DNA of 64,000 nucleotides from Paenibacillus agri (GCF_013359945.1 NZ_JABWCS010000215.1:1-64000), one strand, 5' to 3'. Numbered from the stretch's first letter, positions 16,340 through 25,320 are shown. Numbers and translations are program-made. The notes: generated by a model from the letters alone, not told the origin.

Positions 16340-16972
16340 ATGGCAAACCATCGTACATATCAGATTACCGCAAGCGCTGCACGCAAAGACTGGTCTGAAG
16401 TTCCGGCGCTCCCGGTAGACCAATATCTTTGGCTAGATAACGGCTATGCGCCTAAGGTCGAAGTCAGGTCGTATTACACCGCAGAGCGGCTGTATGTTCA
16501 ATTCAAGGTGGATGAAGAGCATCCGCTGGTTCGCTATCGTCAGCCTAATGAACCGGTGTATACGGATAGCTGTGTCGAATTCTTCGTACAGCCGTTGCTC
16601 GGAAGCGACGCCCGGTATTTGAATTTTGAACTGAATGCGGCGGGGACGCTACTGCTTCAGCTTGGCGAGGGACGTGACCGGAAGTATCTGGAGGATGCAC
16701 CGCCTGCGCTTTTTGAGATTCAGACCTCTTATGCAGAAAGGGAACAACATCCTGAAGGGAGCGGCTGGGAGCTGGAATTCTCCATTCCTTTCGATTGGCT
16801 GTCGGGATTGTTCCCAGATTTCACAGTCAGTTCAGGACAGGTCCTGCGCGGAAACTTCTACAAATGCGGGGATGAGACAGAACTCCCCCATTATGGCTCT
16901 TGGAACAGGGTGGATTCTGCCACACCAAACTTTCATCTAAGCGCGAGCTTTGGAGAATTAGTGCTGGAATAG
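16340..16972 (+). CDS. CBM9-like carbohydrate-binding protein
   Basis: 210 residues. ATG 16340 follows AAAAGAGGCG; the slightly earlier ATG overlaps that site. The sequence is a single beta-sandwich of the family 9 carbohydrate-binding-like type (YYTAERLYVQFKVDEEHP; VYTDSCVEFFVQP; WELEFSIPFDWL; RGNFYKCGDET). No signal peptide or catalytic domain is attached, so it looks cytoplasmic or exported by another route. It is a single-gene unit closed by a 15-bp hairpin. Ligand unknown. Confidence 0.8.
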   Translation: MANHRTYQITASAARKDWSEVPALPVDQYLWLDNGYAPKVEVRSYYTAERLYVQFKVDEEHPLVRYRQPNEPVYTDSCVEFFVQPLLGSDARYLNFELNAAGTLLLQLGEGRDRKYLEDAPPALFEIQTSYAEREQHPEGSGWELEFSIPFDWLSGLFPDFTVSSGQVLRGNFYKCGDETELPHYGSWNRVDSATPNFHLSASFGELVLE

Positions 16973-16980
16973 GTTATAGA

Positions 16981-17021
16981 ACAACGGGTACCTTCCTTAA
17001 TTTGAAGGTACCCGTTGTTTG
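16981..17021 (+). terminator. terminator of CBM9-like gene
   Basis: Perfect 15-bp stem (16981-16995 with 17004-17018) and 8-nt loop. The following T stretch is short (TTTGTTG). Confidence 0.75.
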
Positions 17022-17422
17022 TTGTATGAGAAGTAGTGTAGTTGACTATAAGTACCATCTGTGCTGGGACTCTTATAATGCCGGATTGTAAGTTTTAATA
17101 TAAAGTGCTCAACTAGAACATCAATTAGGCTAAGTTCGAACCTTCCAATGTGCATGCAACAGCACTGGAACCCCGATCCTTGAGTGCAAGTTGTAAAACC
17201 GAATAGGCTCAGCCTAAAAATCGGTACCTGATTATAAGCGCGGAGCAGCGGAGGCCCTACAGGATTCTGGAGAAACGGCAGTGTTCGCCTTTAAGGTCTG
17301 AGTTCAACCGCTAATCCTTTTCCAATCCAGAAATCAGACTTTAACAGCGATTGTAAGAACCCTTCGAGCCCGTAGCGCCTTAACGCATGAGCAGTCATCT
17401 TTTTAAGCGTGGCCTTCAGCCT
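17022..17422. other. non-coding stretch with imperfect inverted repeat
   Basis: No gene is supported. TTAAGGTCTGA (17291-17301) pairs with TCAGACTTTAA (17334-17344) around a ~32-nt loop. The segment looks like a remnant of a dispersed intergenic repeat, but I cannot show other copies here. Confidence 0.35.
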
Positions 17423-18094
17423 CTAAATAAGCACATAAGTTGCCCTCAAAGGACCATGAACCCCGACAACGAGTTGCATCTCAATATCGGCTGAATTGGA
17501 AGGTCCAGAGATGAAATTGATGGCTGAGCCCACAGGCTCACCTGCTTCAACTCGTCGGTTCAGATCTGCCGCTGCCTGGGTGGAACGAAGCACGAGCCGC
17601 TCTTTTTCAATAATCGCAATATAGTTAGTAGGCAGAAAGTGGAGGGAGCGGCCTTGGTCTGGGCGACTCTCTATGACTATCGTTCCTGACTCGGCCAGTG
17701 CATAATCAGCGAAGACAATAGCTGTATTGGCCGCTTCGGAGCGGAGAAGATTCTCCTCCCGTCCTGCGGCTTCTTCCCAAACGAACGAGTTGGGGAAGCT
17801 TAGCCCGTAATGTAGAAAACGGTCATCTCCAGATGTGATTACAGCGCCCCCGCCATTCGCATGGATTAGATCATTTAACGTTGTCTGCAAAATCTCTGAG
17901 TTCGACTCGATTAACTGGGTGTGGATGAAATAGCATTGCTCTTTAAGAATCTCAATCAGATCATCGTTGGTTAGACTACCATAGCTGTTCGGGATCAACG
18001 GGCGCAGGTCGGGGCGTTGTACATCATAGACACGTTCCCGTCCAAGCTTGGCAGCGATTGTATTTAGAAAGGACTCCTTACCATATACCGTCAT
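17423..18094 (-). CDS. lutC: lactate utilization protein LutC
   Basis: 223 residues of the LutC/YkgG family (DUF162): GNPIN-type signatures GGGAVITSGDDRFLHYGL, FADYALAESGTIVIES and NFISGPSNSADIEMQLVVGVHGP. It is the third component of the LutABC L-lactate oxidation complex in the cytoplasm. Its ATG overlaps the lutB stop codon (ATGA), indicating translational coupling, and an AGGAGG site lies just upstream within lutB. Confidence 0.93.
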   Translation of the reverse strand: MTVYGKESFLNTIAAKLGRERVYDVQRPDLRPLIPNSYGSLTNDDLIEILKEQCYFIHTQLIESNSEILQTTLNDLIHANGGGAVITSGDDRFLHYGLSFPNSFVWEEAAGREENLLRSEAANTAIVFADYALAESGTIVIESRPDQGRSLHFLPTNYIAIIEKERLVLRSTQAAADLNRRVEAGEPVGSAINFISGPSNSADIEMQLVVGVHGPLRATYVLI

Positions 18095-19518
18095 TGGTTA
18101 GCGCCTCCTTTGCGTCGGTCAAGCCAGGTCCGGAAGCTGTCTTGCTGCTTGACTGGCTGACTAAGATCACGAGCGTTGATCCAGCCGCGGACGAGTCCCG
18201 GTCCTTTTATAATTCGTCCATGCCTGCTGAGCAGCCGGCTTGCCGGATTTGCAAACCGCAGGGCTTTGCCGAACAACGTCTGAGAAGACAGGAGACGGCC
18301 TGCCGTCTTCATCTGGATTCTTTCTGAGCTACTTGTTCTTTTTTCCTCTACAATTCTCTGACGGTGTAAGATTAACTGCTCGTGAAGCGGGATTTTAACC
18401 GGACAAACATCGGTACAAGCTGCACATAGGCTAGAGGCAAAAGGAAGCTCTTTGTAGTCACCGTATCCGCCCAGTAGCGGGGTGATTACAGCGCCAATCG
18501 GACCCGGATAAATAGACCCGTAGGCATGACCGCCAATATGACGGTAGACCGGACAGACATTAAGACAAGCGCCGCAGCGGATACACTGCAGGGCTTCGTT
18601 AAATTCGCTTCCCAGAATCTCGGAGCGGCCGTTGTCCACGACAACTAAATGGAACTCTTCGGGCCCATCCGTCTCCCCGGTAGCGGAAGGACCCATCACG
18701 GTAATGTAACTGGTCAATTTCTGCCCTACAGCACTTCGACAGAGCAGATTATCCAGTATCTCCATCTCCTCAAGCGTGGGCACGATTCGTTCCATCCCCA
18801 TCACAGCGATATGCGTTTTTGGGATGGAGGCTGTAAGATCGCCGTTGCCTTCATTGGTAACGAGATTAATGGCACCCATGTTCGCGATGGCAAAGTTGCA
18901 GCCCGTAATCCCGACATCCGCTTCCAGAAACTTTTGCCGCAGCACCGTCCGGGCGTGCCTGGCGAGGTTTTCGGGACTTTCATCACCTGTATAGCCTAGC
19001 TTCTCTGTGAACACCCTTTGAATTTGCGACCGGTCTTTATGCAGCGCAGGGGCCACAATATGTGAAGGCGGATCCCAATCATCAATTTGCAGAATATATT
19101 CTCCAAGGTCAGTCTCGATCAGCTCGCAGCCGGCATCCATCAGGACACGGTTCATTTCAATTTCCTCGGTAACCATCGATTTGGATTTGACGATTTTTTT
19201 AGCCTTTTTTTGCATGACGATGTCCCGGATATAGCTGCTGGCTTCCTCTTTTGTCTTGGCAAAATAGACATACCCGCCCTTTTTCTCTACGTTATCCGCC
19301 AACTGCTCCAAGTAATAATCGAGATTCTTCAGCGTATGCTGACGGATTTGCTGACCGATAGAACGCCATTGTTCCCAATCCCCAAGATCAGTCGCAGCTG
19401 ACAGTCGTCTGGTCTTCAGGCTGTCCTGGGCTGAACTTACCGCGCTTCTCATGAAGTTATCCCCGAGGCCTTCTGAAGTCCTTTCGCTGAAGTCACGTTT
19501 ATCTGTTTGCAGGCTCAT
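18091..19518 (-). CDS. lutB: iron-sulfur lactate oxidation protein LutB
   Basis: 475 residues. The N-terminal DUF162-like half (VTEEIEMNRVLMDAGCELIETDLGE, split motif TNEGNGDLTASIPKTH) is followed by two ferredoxin-type cysteine clusters, CIRCGACLNVCPVYRHIGG and CAACTDVCPVKIPL, expected to bind 4Fe-4S centres. With LutA and LutC it oxidises L-lactate to pyruvate. Its start overlaps the lutA stop (ATGA). Confidence 0.95.
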   Translation of the reverse strand: MSLQTDKRDFSERTSEGLGDNFMRSAVSSAQDSLKTRRLSAATDLGDWEQWRSIGQQIRQHTLKNLDYYLEQLADNVEKKGGYVYFAKTKEEASSYIRDIVMQKKAKKIVKSKSMVTEEIEMNRVLMDAGCELIETDLGEYILQIDDWDPPSHIVAPALHKDRSQIQRVFTEKLGYTGDESPENLARHARTVLRQKFLEADVGITGCNFAIANMGAINLVTNEGNGDLTASIPKTHIAVMGMERIVPTLEEMEILDNLLCRSAVGQKLTSYITVMGPSATGETDGPEEFHLVVVDNGRSEILGSEFNEALQCIRCGACLNVCPVYRHIGGHAYGSIYPGPIGAVITPLLGGYGDYKELPFASSLCAACTDVCPVKIPLHEQLILHRQRIVEEKRTSSSERIQMKTAGRLLSSQTLFGKALRFANPASRLLSRHGRIIKGPGLVRGWINARDLSQPVKQQDSFRTWLDRRKGGANQ

Positions 19519-20267
19519 GTCTCGCGTCCTCCTTTGGCAGCAGCAGTAGCATGATGATGGTTAAGCACTTCTGCAATATGCATTATTTTTACGGGTTCGC
19601 CCTTACGTGACAGCCGGCCACCGATGTTAAGCAGGCATCCCATATCTGCACTGATCAGAATATCTGCTCCGGTGTCCACGACACAACCACATTTTTCATC
19701 GACCATTTGCTCGGAGATCTCAGGCATTTTCACAGAAAAGGTTCCACCGAAGCCGCAGCAATTATCGCTGTTTTTGAGCGGCTCCAGTTGAAGTCCCTTA
19801 ACCTTGCCAAGCAATTGATAGGGGCTTTCCTTCTCGCCCAGCAGTCTTGTCATGTGGCAAGAACGGTGGTAGGTGGCGTTTCCTTTAAGCTTTGCGCCAA
19901 CATCGGTAACGCCGAGCACCTTTACGATGAACTGGGTAAACTCATATGATTTGTCTTTTAGGGCAAGCGCTTTCAATTCCCAGTGTGGATCTCCTTTGAA
20001 AATCTTCGGGTATTCATGAAACATAGCGATACAGGAGCCGGACGGACCCACGACATAATCGGAGTTTTCGAAGGCAAGCATCATGTTCTTCATCGCAAGC
20101 TTGGAATCTTCAAGATAGCCGCTATTATAAGTGGGTTGACCGCAGCACACTTGCGCAGCCGGGTAATCGATTTCACAGCCCAGCCTTTCAAGAACTTCAA
20201 CCATTGCTATTCCAACATTCGGAGTCATAAGGTCTACTAAACAAGTCGAAAAAATACTGACTTTCAT
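19515..20267 (-). CDS. lutA: lactate oxidation protein LutA
   Basis: 250 residues with two CCG cysteine-rich domains (VCCGQPTYNSGY and NCCGFGGTFSVK), as in GlpC/HdrB-like proteins. N-terminal VSIFSTCLVDLM is typical of LutA/LldE. It is the first gene of lutABC, with GGAGGG before its ATG. A divergent aldehyde dehydrogenase shares the 166-bp intergenic region. No LutR regulator gene is in view. Confidence 0.95.
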   Translation of the reverse strand: MKVSIFSTCLVDLMTPNVGIAMVEVLERLGCEIDYPAAQVCCGQPTYNSGYLEDSKLAMKNMMLAFENSDYVVGPSGSCIAMFHEYPKIFKGDPHWELKALALKDKSYEFTQFIVKVLGVTDVGAKLKGNATYHRSCHMTRLLGEKESPYQLLGKVKGLQLEPLKNSDNCCGFGGTFSVKMPEISEQMVDEKCGCVVDTGADILISADMGCLLNIGGRLSRKGEPVKIMHIAEVLNHHHATAAAKGGRET

Positions 20268-20360
20268 TCCGATCCCTCCAATTGCAACCTTGATGAGAAT
20301 AGCTTAACTCAGGAAGTCAATGAAAAACAACATAAAAACAAATAAAAAAAGTGAACTTTG

Positions 20361-20390
20361 TTGACAATAAATATTGATAGCGTTTACACT
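20361..20390 (+). promoter_or_regulatory. candidate aldA promoter
   Basis: TTGACA (20361-20366), 18-bp spacer, TACACT (20385-20390). The -35 is perfect and the -10 is weak. The weak -10 lies inside the cre-like site. Confidence 0.5.
20375..20388 (+). promoter_or_regulatory. cre-like CcpA site
   Basis: TGATAGCGTTTACA matches the Bacillus cre consensus TGWAANCGNTNWCA with one mismatch and overlaps the candidate aldA -10, so binding would block the promoter. It could also affect divergent lutABC. Confidence 0.6.
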
Positions 20391-20433
20391 GAGAGAGGAT
20401 AAAATGGATAATCTACCTTGAGGGGGAGAGTCA

Positions 20434-21879
20434 GTGGAAAAGCATTTGATGTATATCGACGGCCAGTTTGTGGAATCAGAAGGCAAAGAGTGGATGGATG
20501 TAACCAATCCAGCAACAGATGAAGTCATTTCACAGGTTCCCAAAGCTACAAGGAATGATGTGGTGCGTGCCATTAACGCAGCGGAAGAAGCCCAGTTAGC
20601 CTGGGAGGAGACACCTGCGGTTGAACGGGGAAGGTACCTTCATGCCATTGCCGACGGGATTCGGGCAGAGGTTGATATCCTGGCCAGACTGATCTCCGAA
20701 GAAGTAGGTAAGACCTTGGAATTGTCCACGGTAGAGGTTAATTTTACAGCAGATTATATGGATTATATGGCAGAATGGGCACGTCGCTATGAAGGGGAAA
20801 TTGTTCAGAGTGATCGTGATAATGAGAATATTTTTGTTTTTAAAAGAGCGATTGGCGTAACAACAGGCATTCTGCCTTGGAATTTTCCGTTCTTTCTTAT
20901 TGCTAGAAAAATGGCACCGGCGCTGATCACCGGAAATACGATTGTCGTCAAGCCTAGTGCCGAATCTCCCAACAACGCGGTGGCTTTTGCCAAAATTGTG
21001 GATAACATCGGTCTTCCTAAGGGTGTGTTCAACCTTGTGACCGGTAAAGGCGGAGAGGTCGGTAATGAATTGGCCAGCAACCCTAAAGTGGGCATGGTCA
21101 GCCTAACGGGCAGTGTGCCAGCAGGACAAAAGGTGATGCAAGCAGCTGCTGAAAATATCATCAAGGTGAGTCTTGAGCTTGGCGGCAAAGCCCCTGCCAT
21201 TGTTATGGATGATGCCGATCTGGATTTGGCAGTTAAAGCGATTGTAGACTCCCGGGTGATCAATACAGGGCAGGTCTGTAACTGTGCGGAGAGGGTCTAT
21301 GTTCATGAGAAGATCAAGGACGAATTCACTACCCGTCTGGTTGAGGCGATGAGCGCAGTGAAGTATGGTGATCCGCTGAAAGACGAAGGTATTCATATGG
21401 GGCCGTTGATTAACAAGGCGGCGCAAGAATCTGTGCAGCAAAAAGTAGACCGTGCAGTAGAAGAAGGTGCCAAGATCGCCTTAGGTGGTAGTAAGGTAGA
21501 GGGAACCGGCAGCTTTTTCGAACCTACCGTCATTACCGATGCTACCAATGATATGGAAATCGTGCAGGAGGAAATTTTCGGACCGGTTATCCCTATCATT
21601 TCTTTTGCTAACCTGGATGAAGCGATTGCGCTGGCCAATGACAGTGAGTTTGGACTGACCTCATCCTTATATACTCAAAATCTAAACGTCGCTATGAAAG
21701 TGATCAAGCGTCTCGAATACGGGGAAACCTATATTAACCGCGAGAACTTTGAAGCAATGCAAGGCTTCCATGCAGGCTGGCGGAAATCCGGCATCGGCGG
21801 CGCGGACGGCAAACATGGCTTGAACGAATATTTGCAGACCCATGTAGTGTATCTGCAGTACGACAAATCGATTAACTGA
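20434..21879 (+). CDS. aldA: lactaldehyde/glycolaldehyde dehydrogenase AldA
   Basis: 481 residues. The sequence closely follows E. coli AldA as I remember it, including TADYMDYMAEWARRYEGEI, GVTTGILPWNFPFFLIARKM and the C-terminal FEAMQGFHAGWRKSGIGG. Catalytic Cys is in GQVCNCAERVYV and the general-base Glu in LELGGKAPAIV. It oxidises L-lactaldehyde to L-lactate with NAD+. The divergent lutABC would take that lactate to pyruvate, so the two units form one logical route. GTG start after AGGGGGAG. Confidence 0.93.
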   Translation: MEKHLMYIDGQFVESEGKEWMDVTNPATDEVISQVPKATRNDVVRAINAAEEAQLAWEETPAVERGRYLHAIADGIRAEVDILARLISEEVGKTLELSTVEVNFTADYMDYMAEWARRYEGEIVQSDRDNENIFVFKRAIGVTTGILPWNFPFFLIARKMAPALITGNTIVVKPSAESPNNAVAFAKIVDNIGLPKGVFNLVTGKGGEVGNELASNPKVGMVSLTGSVPAGQKVMQAAAENIIKVSLELGGKAPAIVMDDADLDLAVKAIVDSRVINTGQVCNCAERVYVHEKIKDEFTTRLVEAMSAVKYGDPLKDEGIHMGPLINKAAQESVQQKVDRAVEEGAKIALGGSKVEGTGSFFEPTVITDATNDMEIVQEEIFGPVIPIISFANLDEAIALANDSEFGLTSSLYTQNLNVAMKVIKRLEYGETYINRENFEAMQGFHAGWRKSGIGGADGKHGLNEYLQTHVVYLQYDKSIN

Positions 21880-21909
21880 TCAGCTGAAAATGAAATACGC
21901 AAGTAACCG

Positions 21910-21934
21910 ATACGGCCCGAAAGGGCCGTATTTG
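21910..21934 (+). terminator. terminator of aldA, possibly bidirectional
   Basis: ATACGGCCC/GGGCCGTAT stem with a GAAA tetraloop. The next gene converges from the other strand. Confidence 0.75.
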
Positions 21935-21955
21935 TGTTAATAGATCAGGCCCCTG

Positions 21956-22174
21956 TTATCCCTTGTCCCGCTGGAACTTGGTCGTTTCCCGGTCATAGTG
22001 TGAGATCGAGCCGTCGAACCCGACCAGGCGGACATAACCTTCTGAGAATTTGTCAATCCGTCCAAAGCCGACCCGGGCATACATTCCGTCAGGGTCGAGC
22101 TGCAAAGCAGAGACGAAGGTCTGGGACAGGGCGGCTACGAAAAAATCAATATTTTTAACCAAAGTGTGTGGCAT
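21956..22174 (-). CDS. small conserved-looking protein, unknown
   Basis: 72 residues, MPHTLVKNIDFFVAALSQTF.... The minus-strand start has an excellent GGAGGAAG site 7 nt upstream, which supports a real gene. Soluble, with mixed charge and no transmembrane segment. I recognise no family. It stands alone between the aldA terminator and the next plus-strand gene. Confidence 0.55.
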   Translation of the reverse strand: MPHTLVKNIDFFVAALSQTFVSALQLDPDGMYARVGFGRIDKFSEGYVRLVGFDGSISHYDRETTKFQRDKG

Positions 22175-22316
22175 AACGTTCTTCCTCCGTTGAAATGGTA
22201 ATTCGGCTAAACCGTGTGGTGTTGCTCGTTCTAATATAATAGCATGAGTAGAGTCACTTTGTGATAAGGTAGGACATATTGGAAGACAAATGTCAGCAAG
22301 AGAAGGGGAATGTACA

Positions 22317-22847
22317 TTGAACGATCAACTAGAGCGCGCGAAAGCGTTGTTCATGGAATACTGTGGCAGCTTGCCGGATATGCACCGGGGTGGAAGGTAT
22401 GCGGAGTACAAAACCTATGGCGTCGATATCGCGACAGAGAAGCTATGGTGCAAGGAAATGGTGGAGCAGCTGAGCGGAGAACTGTCCATTCGGGATTGGG
22501 AAGCAGTGTCATCGCTGAGCTCAGTCTCCAAGCATTATCAAGATAGCAGAATTGTCGAAAATGTGATTTCTTTTGCCGCCCGCAATATGATGAGTGCCGA
22601 TAGCGTGGTCCGATTGATGTTTGCTGAACACTTACTGGATATTATCCGGTTGCATAAAAAAGAAATCTCCCAAGAGCTGCTGCTGCGGGCCTGCAAGTCG
22701 GCTGCCGAACTGCTTGAGGCGATTATCGCCCAGCCGCTGATCGTCGACCCCGGCCATGAACTGGCACAGCTGAAGCTGAAGGATAAACGGGGGCTGAACC
22801 AGCGGGCCAAGCAGGACATGGAATCTATTGAAGAGATTTTGAATTGA
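22317..22847 (+). CDS. helical protein of unknown function
   Basis: 176 residues. The TTG at 22317 has GAAGGGGAA upstream at a proper distance, whereas the earlier ATG at 22290 does not, so TTG is preferred. Mostly alpha-helical and acidic (LFMEYCGSLPDMHRGGRYAEY; VVRLMFAEHLLDIIRLHKKE). No motif gives a function and there is no obvious operon partner. Confidence 0.6.
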   Translation: MNDQLERAKALFMEYCGSLPDMHRGGRYAEYKTYGVDIATEKLWCKEMVEQLSGELSIRDWEAVSSLSSVSKHYQDSRIVENVISFAARNMMSADSVVRLMFAEHLLDIIRLHKKEISQELLLRACKSAAELLEAIIAQPLIVDPGHELAQLKLKDKRGLNQRAKQDMESIEEILN

Positions 22848-22916
22848 ACGGTAGCAAAAACCCGCCCTTAAACTGGCTAAAAGAGGCGAGTAACAAACTA
22901 AAGTTTAGCTTAATTA

Positions 22917-23311
22917 TTAGAATCTAACCTCTACGTCCCGGCTCGGATCGCTGTATTTATAGATACCAGGGTTCAGTTCAATTTTTCCGTTAAAAGGAAC
23001 ATCTTTGTAGCTATCGATATTAGTTCCTGTAGATACCATACCTTTGGGTGTAATTTCAGGCACCACTTCTTTGCCATTAATCCGTAACGTAGTTTGGTTA
23101 ACGCCCTTGAAGCCAGGAGACTTGGAAGTCGACTCAACAATCAAATTTCCGCCTTCAGTATAGTACGTGAATTGAATTTCACAACCATCCACAGTCAGTT
23201 TGGTGTTCTCACGCAAAGTAGAAATGGTCCCGCCCGTTGTTGCAGTAGCGCGGGTGGTAACCTGACATAAGGCTGTCCAGTTACGTATGCTACAATTTCT
23301 CCAATGGGCAT
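22917..23311 (-). pseudogene. frameshifted or truncated small gene, unknown
   Basis: On the minus strand, 22917-23216 is open for 99 residues (TTG start, TVDGCEIQFTYYTEGGNLIV ... DVEVRF) with no ribosome site. A second frame begins at ATG 23311 (MPIGEIVAYVTGQPY) and runs into the same region; joining them near 23255 would give one continuous protein. It looks like a secreted-type beta domain whose reading frame has been broken. Family not recognised. If the TTG start is used, the 99-residue piece could still be expressed. Confidence 0.35.
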
Positions 23312-23376
23312 AATGGATGGATCAAGCGTTCATGCCGGAGTGCAGACAAGTTATAAATTCTATGGGGGGCAAAAGA

Positions 23377-24504
23377 ATGGCAGAGCCTTTGAAGGCCATG
23401 TACAATAAGGAGTTTTTGCACAGCCTCGCCGGGAAAGTACAGCGTGCCTATTCGTCGTTTGACACGGAGGGCTTCATCGCTGCGGCGATGGCGGAGCCGT
23501 GGGAGGAGCTGGAGCTAAAGGGGCGCATGAGGCGTATTACGCAGTCGCTGGGAGAATATCTACCTTCGCGCTATGAAGATGCACTGCGGGTTCTATATGA
23601 GATTGATAAGGATTGTGTCGGGTTCCCGTATCTGATCTTTCCTGATTTTGTGGAGGTGCATGGACAGGCCCCGGAACACTGGGAGTTGTCCATGGAGGCG
23701 CTGGAGCGGTTCACGTCCAAATCATCCGCAGAGTTCGCCGTAAGACCGTTTCTGCTACGCGAGCCGGAGCGGATGATGGCGCAAATGCTGATCTGGTCCA
23801 GGCATGAGAACGAGCATGTCCGGCGGCTATCCAGCGAGGGATGCCGGCCACGCTTGCCATGGGGGCAGGCGCTTCCGATGTTCAAGCGTGACCCGGCACC
23901 CGTGCTGCTTGTGCTGGAGCAGCTGAAGGCCGATCCGTCTCTCTATGTGCGCAAAAGCGTCGCCAACAATCTGAACGACATCGCGAAGGATCACCCGGCG
24001 CTGGTGCTGGAGATTGCGAAGCGCTGGAAGGGTCAGCATCCTGACACAGACTGGATCGTACGGCATGCTTGCCGCTCTCTGATCCGTAAGGCCGATCCTG
24101 GGGTGATGGCCTTGTTCGGTTACGCCGAATCGGAAGATTCAGCGCCGCTTGTAGTTGGCGCTTCCTTGACTGCTGCATCAGAAGCGCTGAAGATTGGCGA
24201 GAGCAGCGAGCTGACGTACGAGCTGCGGGTCCGCGAAGGAGAGCCTGTCCGTATTCGTATCGAATACGGGATCGACTTTGTGAAAGCGAGCGGCAAGACG
24301 TCCCGCAAGCTATTCCTCCTGTCCGACAAGACTGTCCCCGGTGGGACAAGACTGGCGGGTACTCGCACGCACCGCTGGGCTGATCTGACGACCCGCCGTC
24401 ATTATCCGGGCGAGCATCTAATTACGCTCTTGGTTAATGGACGTGAAGCTGCCACCACCCTGATTAAGCTGGAATTACCCGAAGAAGCAGAAGGAGGAGT
24501 ATAG
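23377..24504 (+). CDS. AlkC-type DNA alkylation repair glycosylase
   Basis: 375 residues, starting at ATG 23377 after GGGGGGC. The N-terminal ~270 residues are HEAT-like helical repeats of the AlkC/AlkD superfamily (PFLLREPERMMAQMLIWSRH; HVRRLSSEGCRPRLPWGQAL; LYVRKSVANNLNDIAKDHP; WIVRHACRSLIRKADPGVMA). The last ~100 residues form a beta-rich Ig-like domain (SELTYELRVREGEPVRIRIEY; GEHLITLLVNGREA), the extension known from AlkC. It would remove 3-methyladenine-type bases by non-flipping capture. The following Dabb gene starts right after its stop. Confidence 0.85.
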   Translation: MAEPLKAMYNKEFLHSLAGKVQRAYSSFDTEGFIAAAMAEPWEELELKGRMRRITQSLGEYLPSRYEDALRVLYEIDKDCVGFPYLIFPDFVEVHGQAPEHWELSMEALERFTSKSSAEFAVRPFLLREPERMMAQMLIWSRHENEHVRRLSSEGCRPRLPWGQALPMFKRDPAPVLLVLEQLKADPSLYVRKSVANNLNDIAKDHPALVLEIAKRWKGQHPDTDWIVRHACRSLIRKADPGVMALFGYAESEDSAPLVVGASLTAASEALKIGESSELTYELRVREGEPVRIRIEYGIDFVKASGKTSRKLFLLSDKTVPGGTRLAGTRTHRWADLTTRRHYPGEHLITLLVNGREAATTLIKLELPEEAEGGV

Positions 24505-24792
24505 ATGATTACAAATAACATGATGATCCGGTTGAAAGACCGGAGTCCCGAGAATATCGCAAAGGCAAAAGAGGTTTTACTCAGTATGAGGGGGCAGATC
24601 GAGACTCTGCGTGACCTGAGAGTGGAAATAAATATCCGTCACGAGCGGTCTTCCTATGATCTGATGTTTGTAACACAATATGATTCTATGTCTGATCTTG
24701 ATGCGTATATGGCACATCCCCTTCATGTGGAGGTAACACAGTATATCGGAAGCGTAATCGATACGGGAGCCTCTGTATGTTATGAATCGTAA
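24505..24792 (+). CDS. stress-responsive A/B-barrel (Dabb) protein
   Basis: 95 residues. It has the ferredoxin-like Dabb pattern with an N-terminal strand (MMIRLKDRSPENIAKAKEVL), VEINIRHERSSYDLMFVTQY and the final DLDAYMAHPLHVEVTQYIG. These small dimeric barrels have varied or unknown roles. Its ATG directly follows the alkC-type gene's stop codon, with GAAGGAGGAG upstream, so the two are co-transcribed. Confidence 0.85.
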   Translation: MITNNMMIRLKDRSPENIAKAKEVLLSMRGQIETLRDLRVEINIRHERSSYDLMFVTQYDSMSDLDAYMAHPLHVEVTQYIGSVIDTGASVCYES

Positions 24793-24812
24793 ATTGTAAA
24801 ACCTGGATTGTT

Positions 24813-24909
24813 AGTGCTAAGTGGTAAGTGGTAAGGCTGAGTGCTGAGTGCTGAGTGCTGAGTGGTAAGGGGTAAGTGCTAAGTGCTAAGTACTGAACGT
24901 TGAACGCTC
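24813..24909. repeat. 7-bp tandem repeat array
   Basis: About fourteen degenerate copies of AGTGCTA / AGTGCTG / AGTGGTA, one of them 6 bp long, starting 21 bp after the Dabb stop codon. The array fades out into AACGTTG/AACGCTC. Confidence 0.8.
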
Positions 24910-25320
24910 ATTGCTCCCAACTATGGTCTACGTCATAATCAGTGCCTGCCAAAATAACTTGGCCACAACAGTGTTATCAGAACAACTTCGTTAATCTAAC
25001 CTTCTGATCTGGTCAAAACAATCATGATAGATGAATGAGTTCACATCAGGGAACTAACGGACCGTATAGTCGTTATTTGCACATAAAGCAGCCTCTGATA
25101 CATGGAACGGACTCAGGAGACGCTATTTCCTCCTAAACCGTGGATTTTAAGCAAGTATTTCGTTAATAAGGTCACTGGAGTCCTTTAGCTTCCTGAACGG
25201 TGAAATCCGTAGGCAATAAAGGCTCTGGGGTCCGTTGTTTTGTTGCTTTGTTTCTTCGTTGCTTAACGAAGCAAGTACTGATCTTAAGGTAGATCTTTAA
25301 TTTAGTAGCTCTGAAGTGCG
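24910..25320. repeat. non-coding region with dispersed-repeat-like units
   Basis: No gene is supported. Related 25-nt units start AACGGAC at 25056 and 25106 (both end in TATTT plus C-rich), and a partial inverted relative, GGCTCTGGGGTCCGTT, lies at 25221-25236. The wording is like the 'AACGGACTCAGGAGACGCTATTT' intergenic repeats I recall from Paenibacillus, a recollection I cannot check here. Confidence 0.45.
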
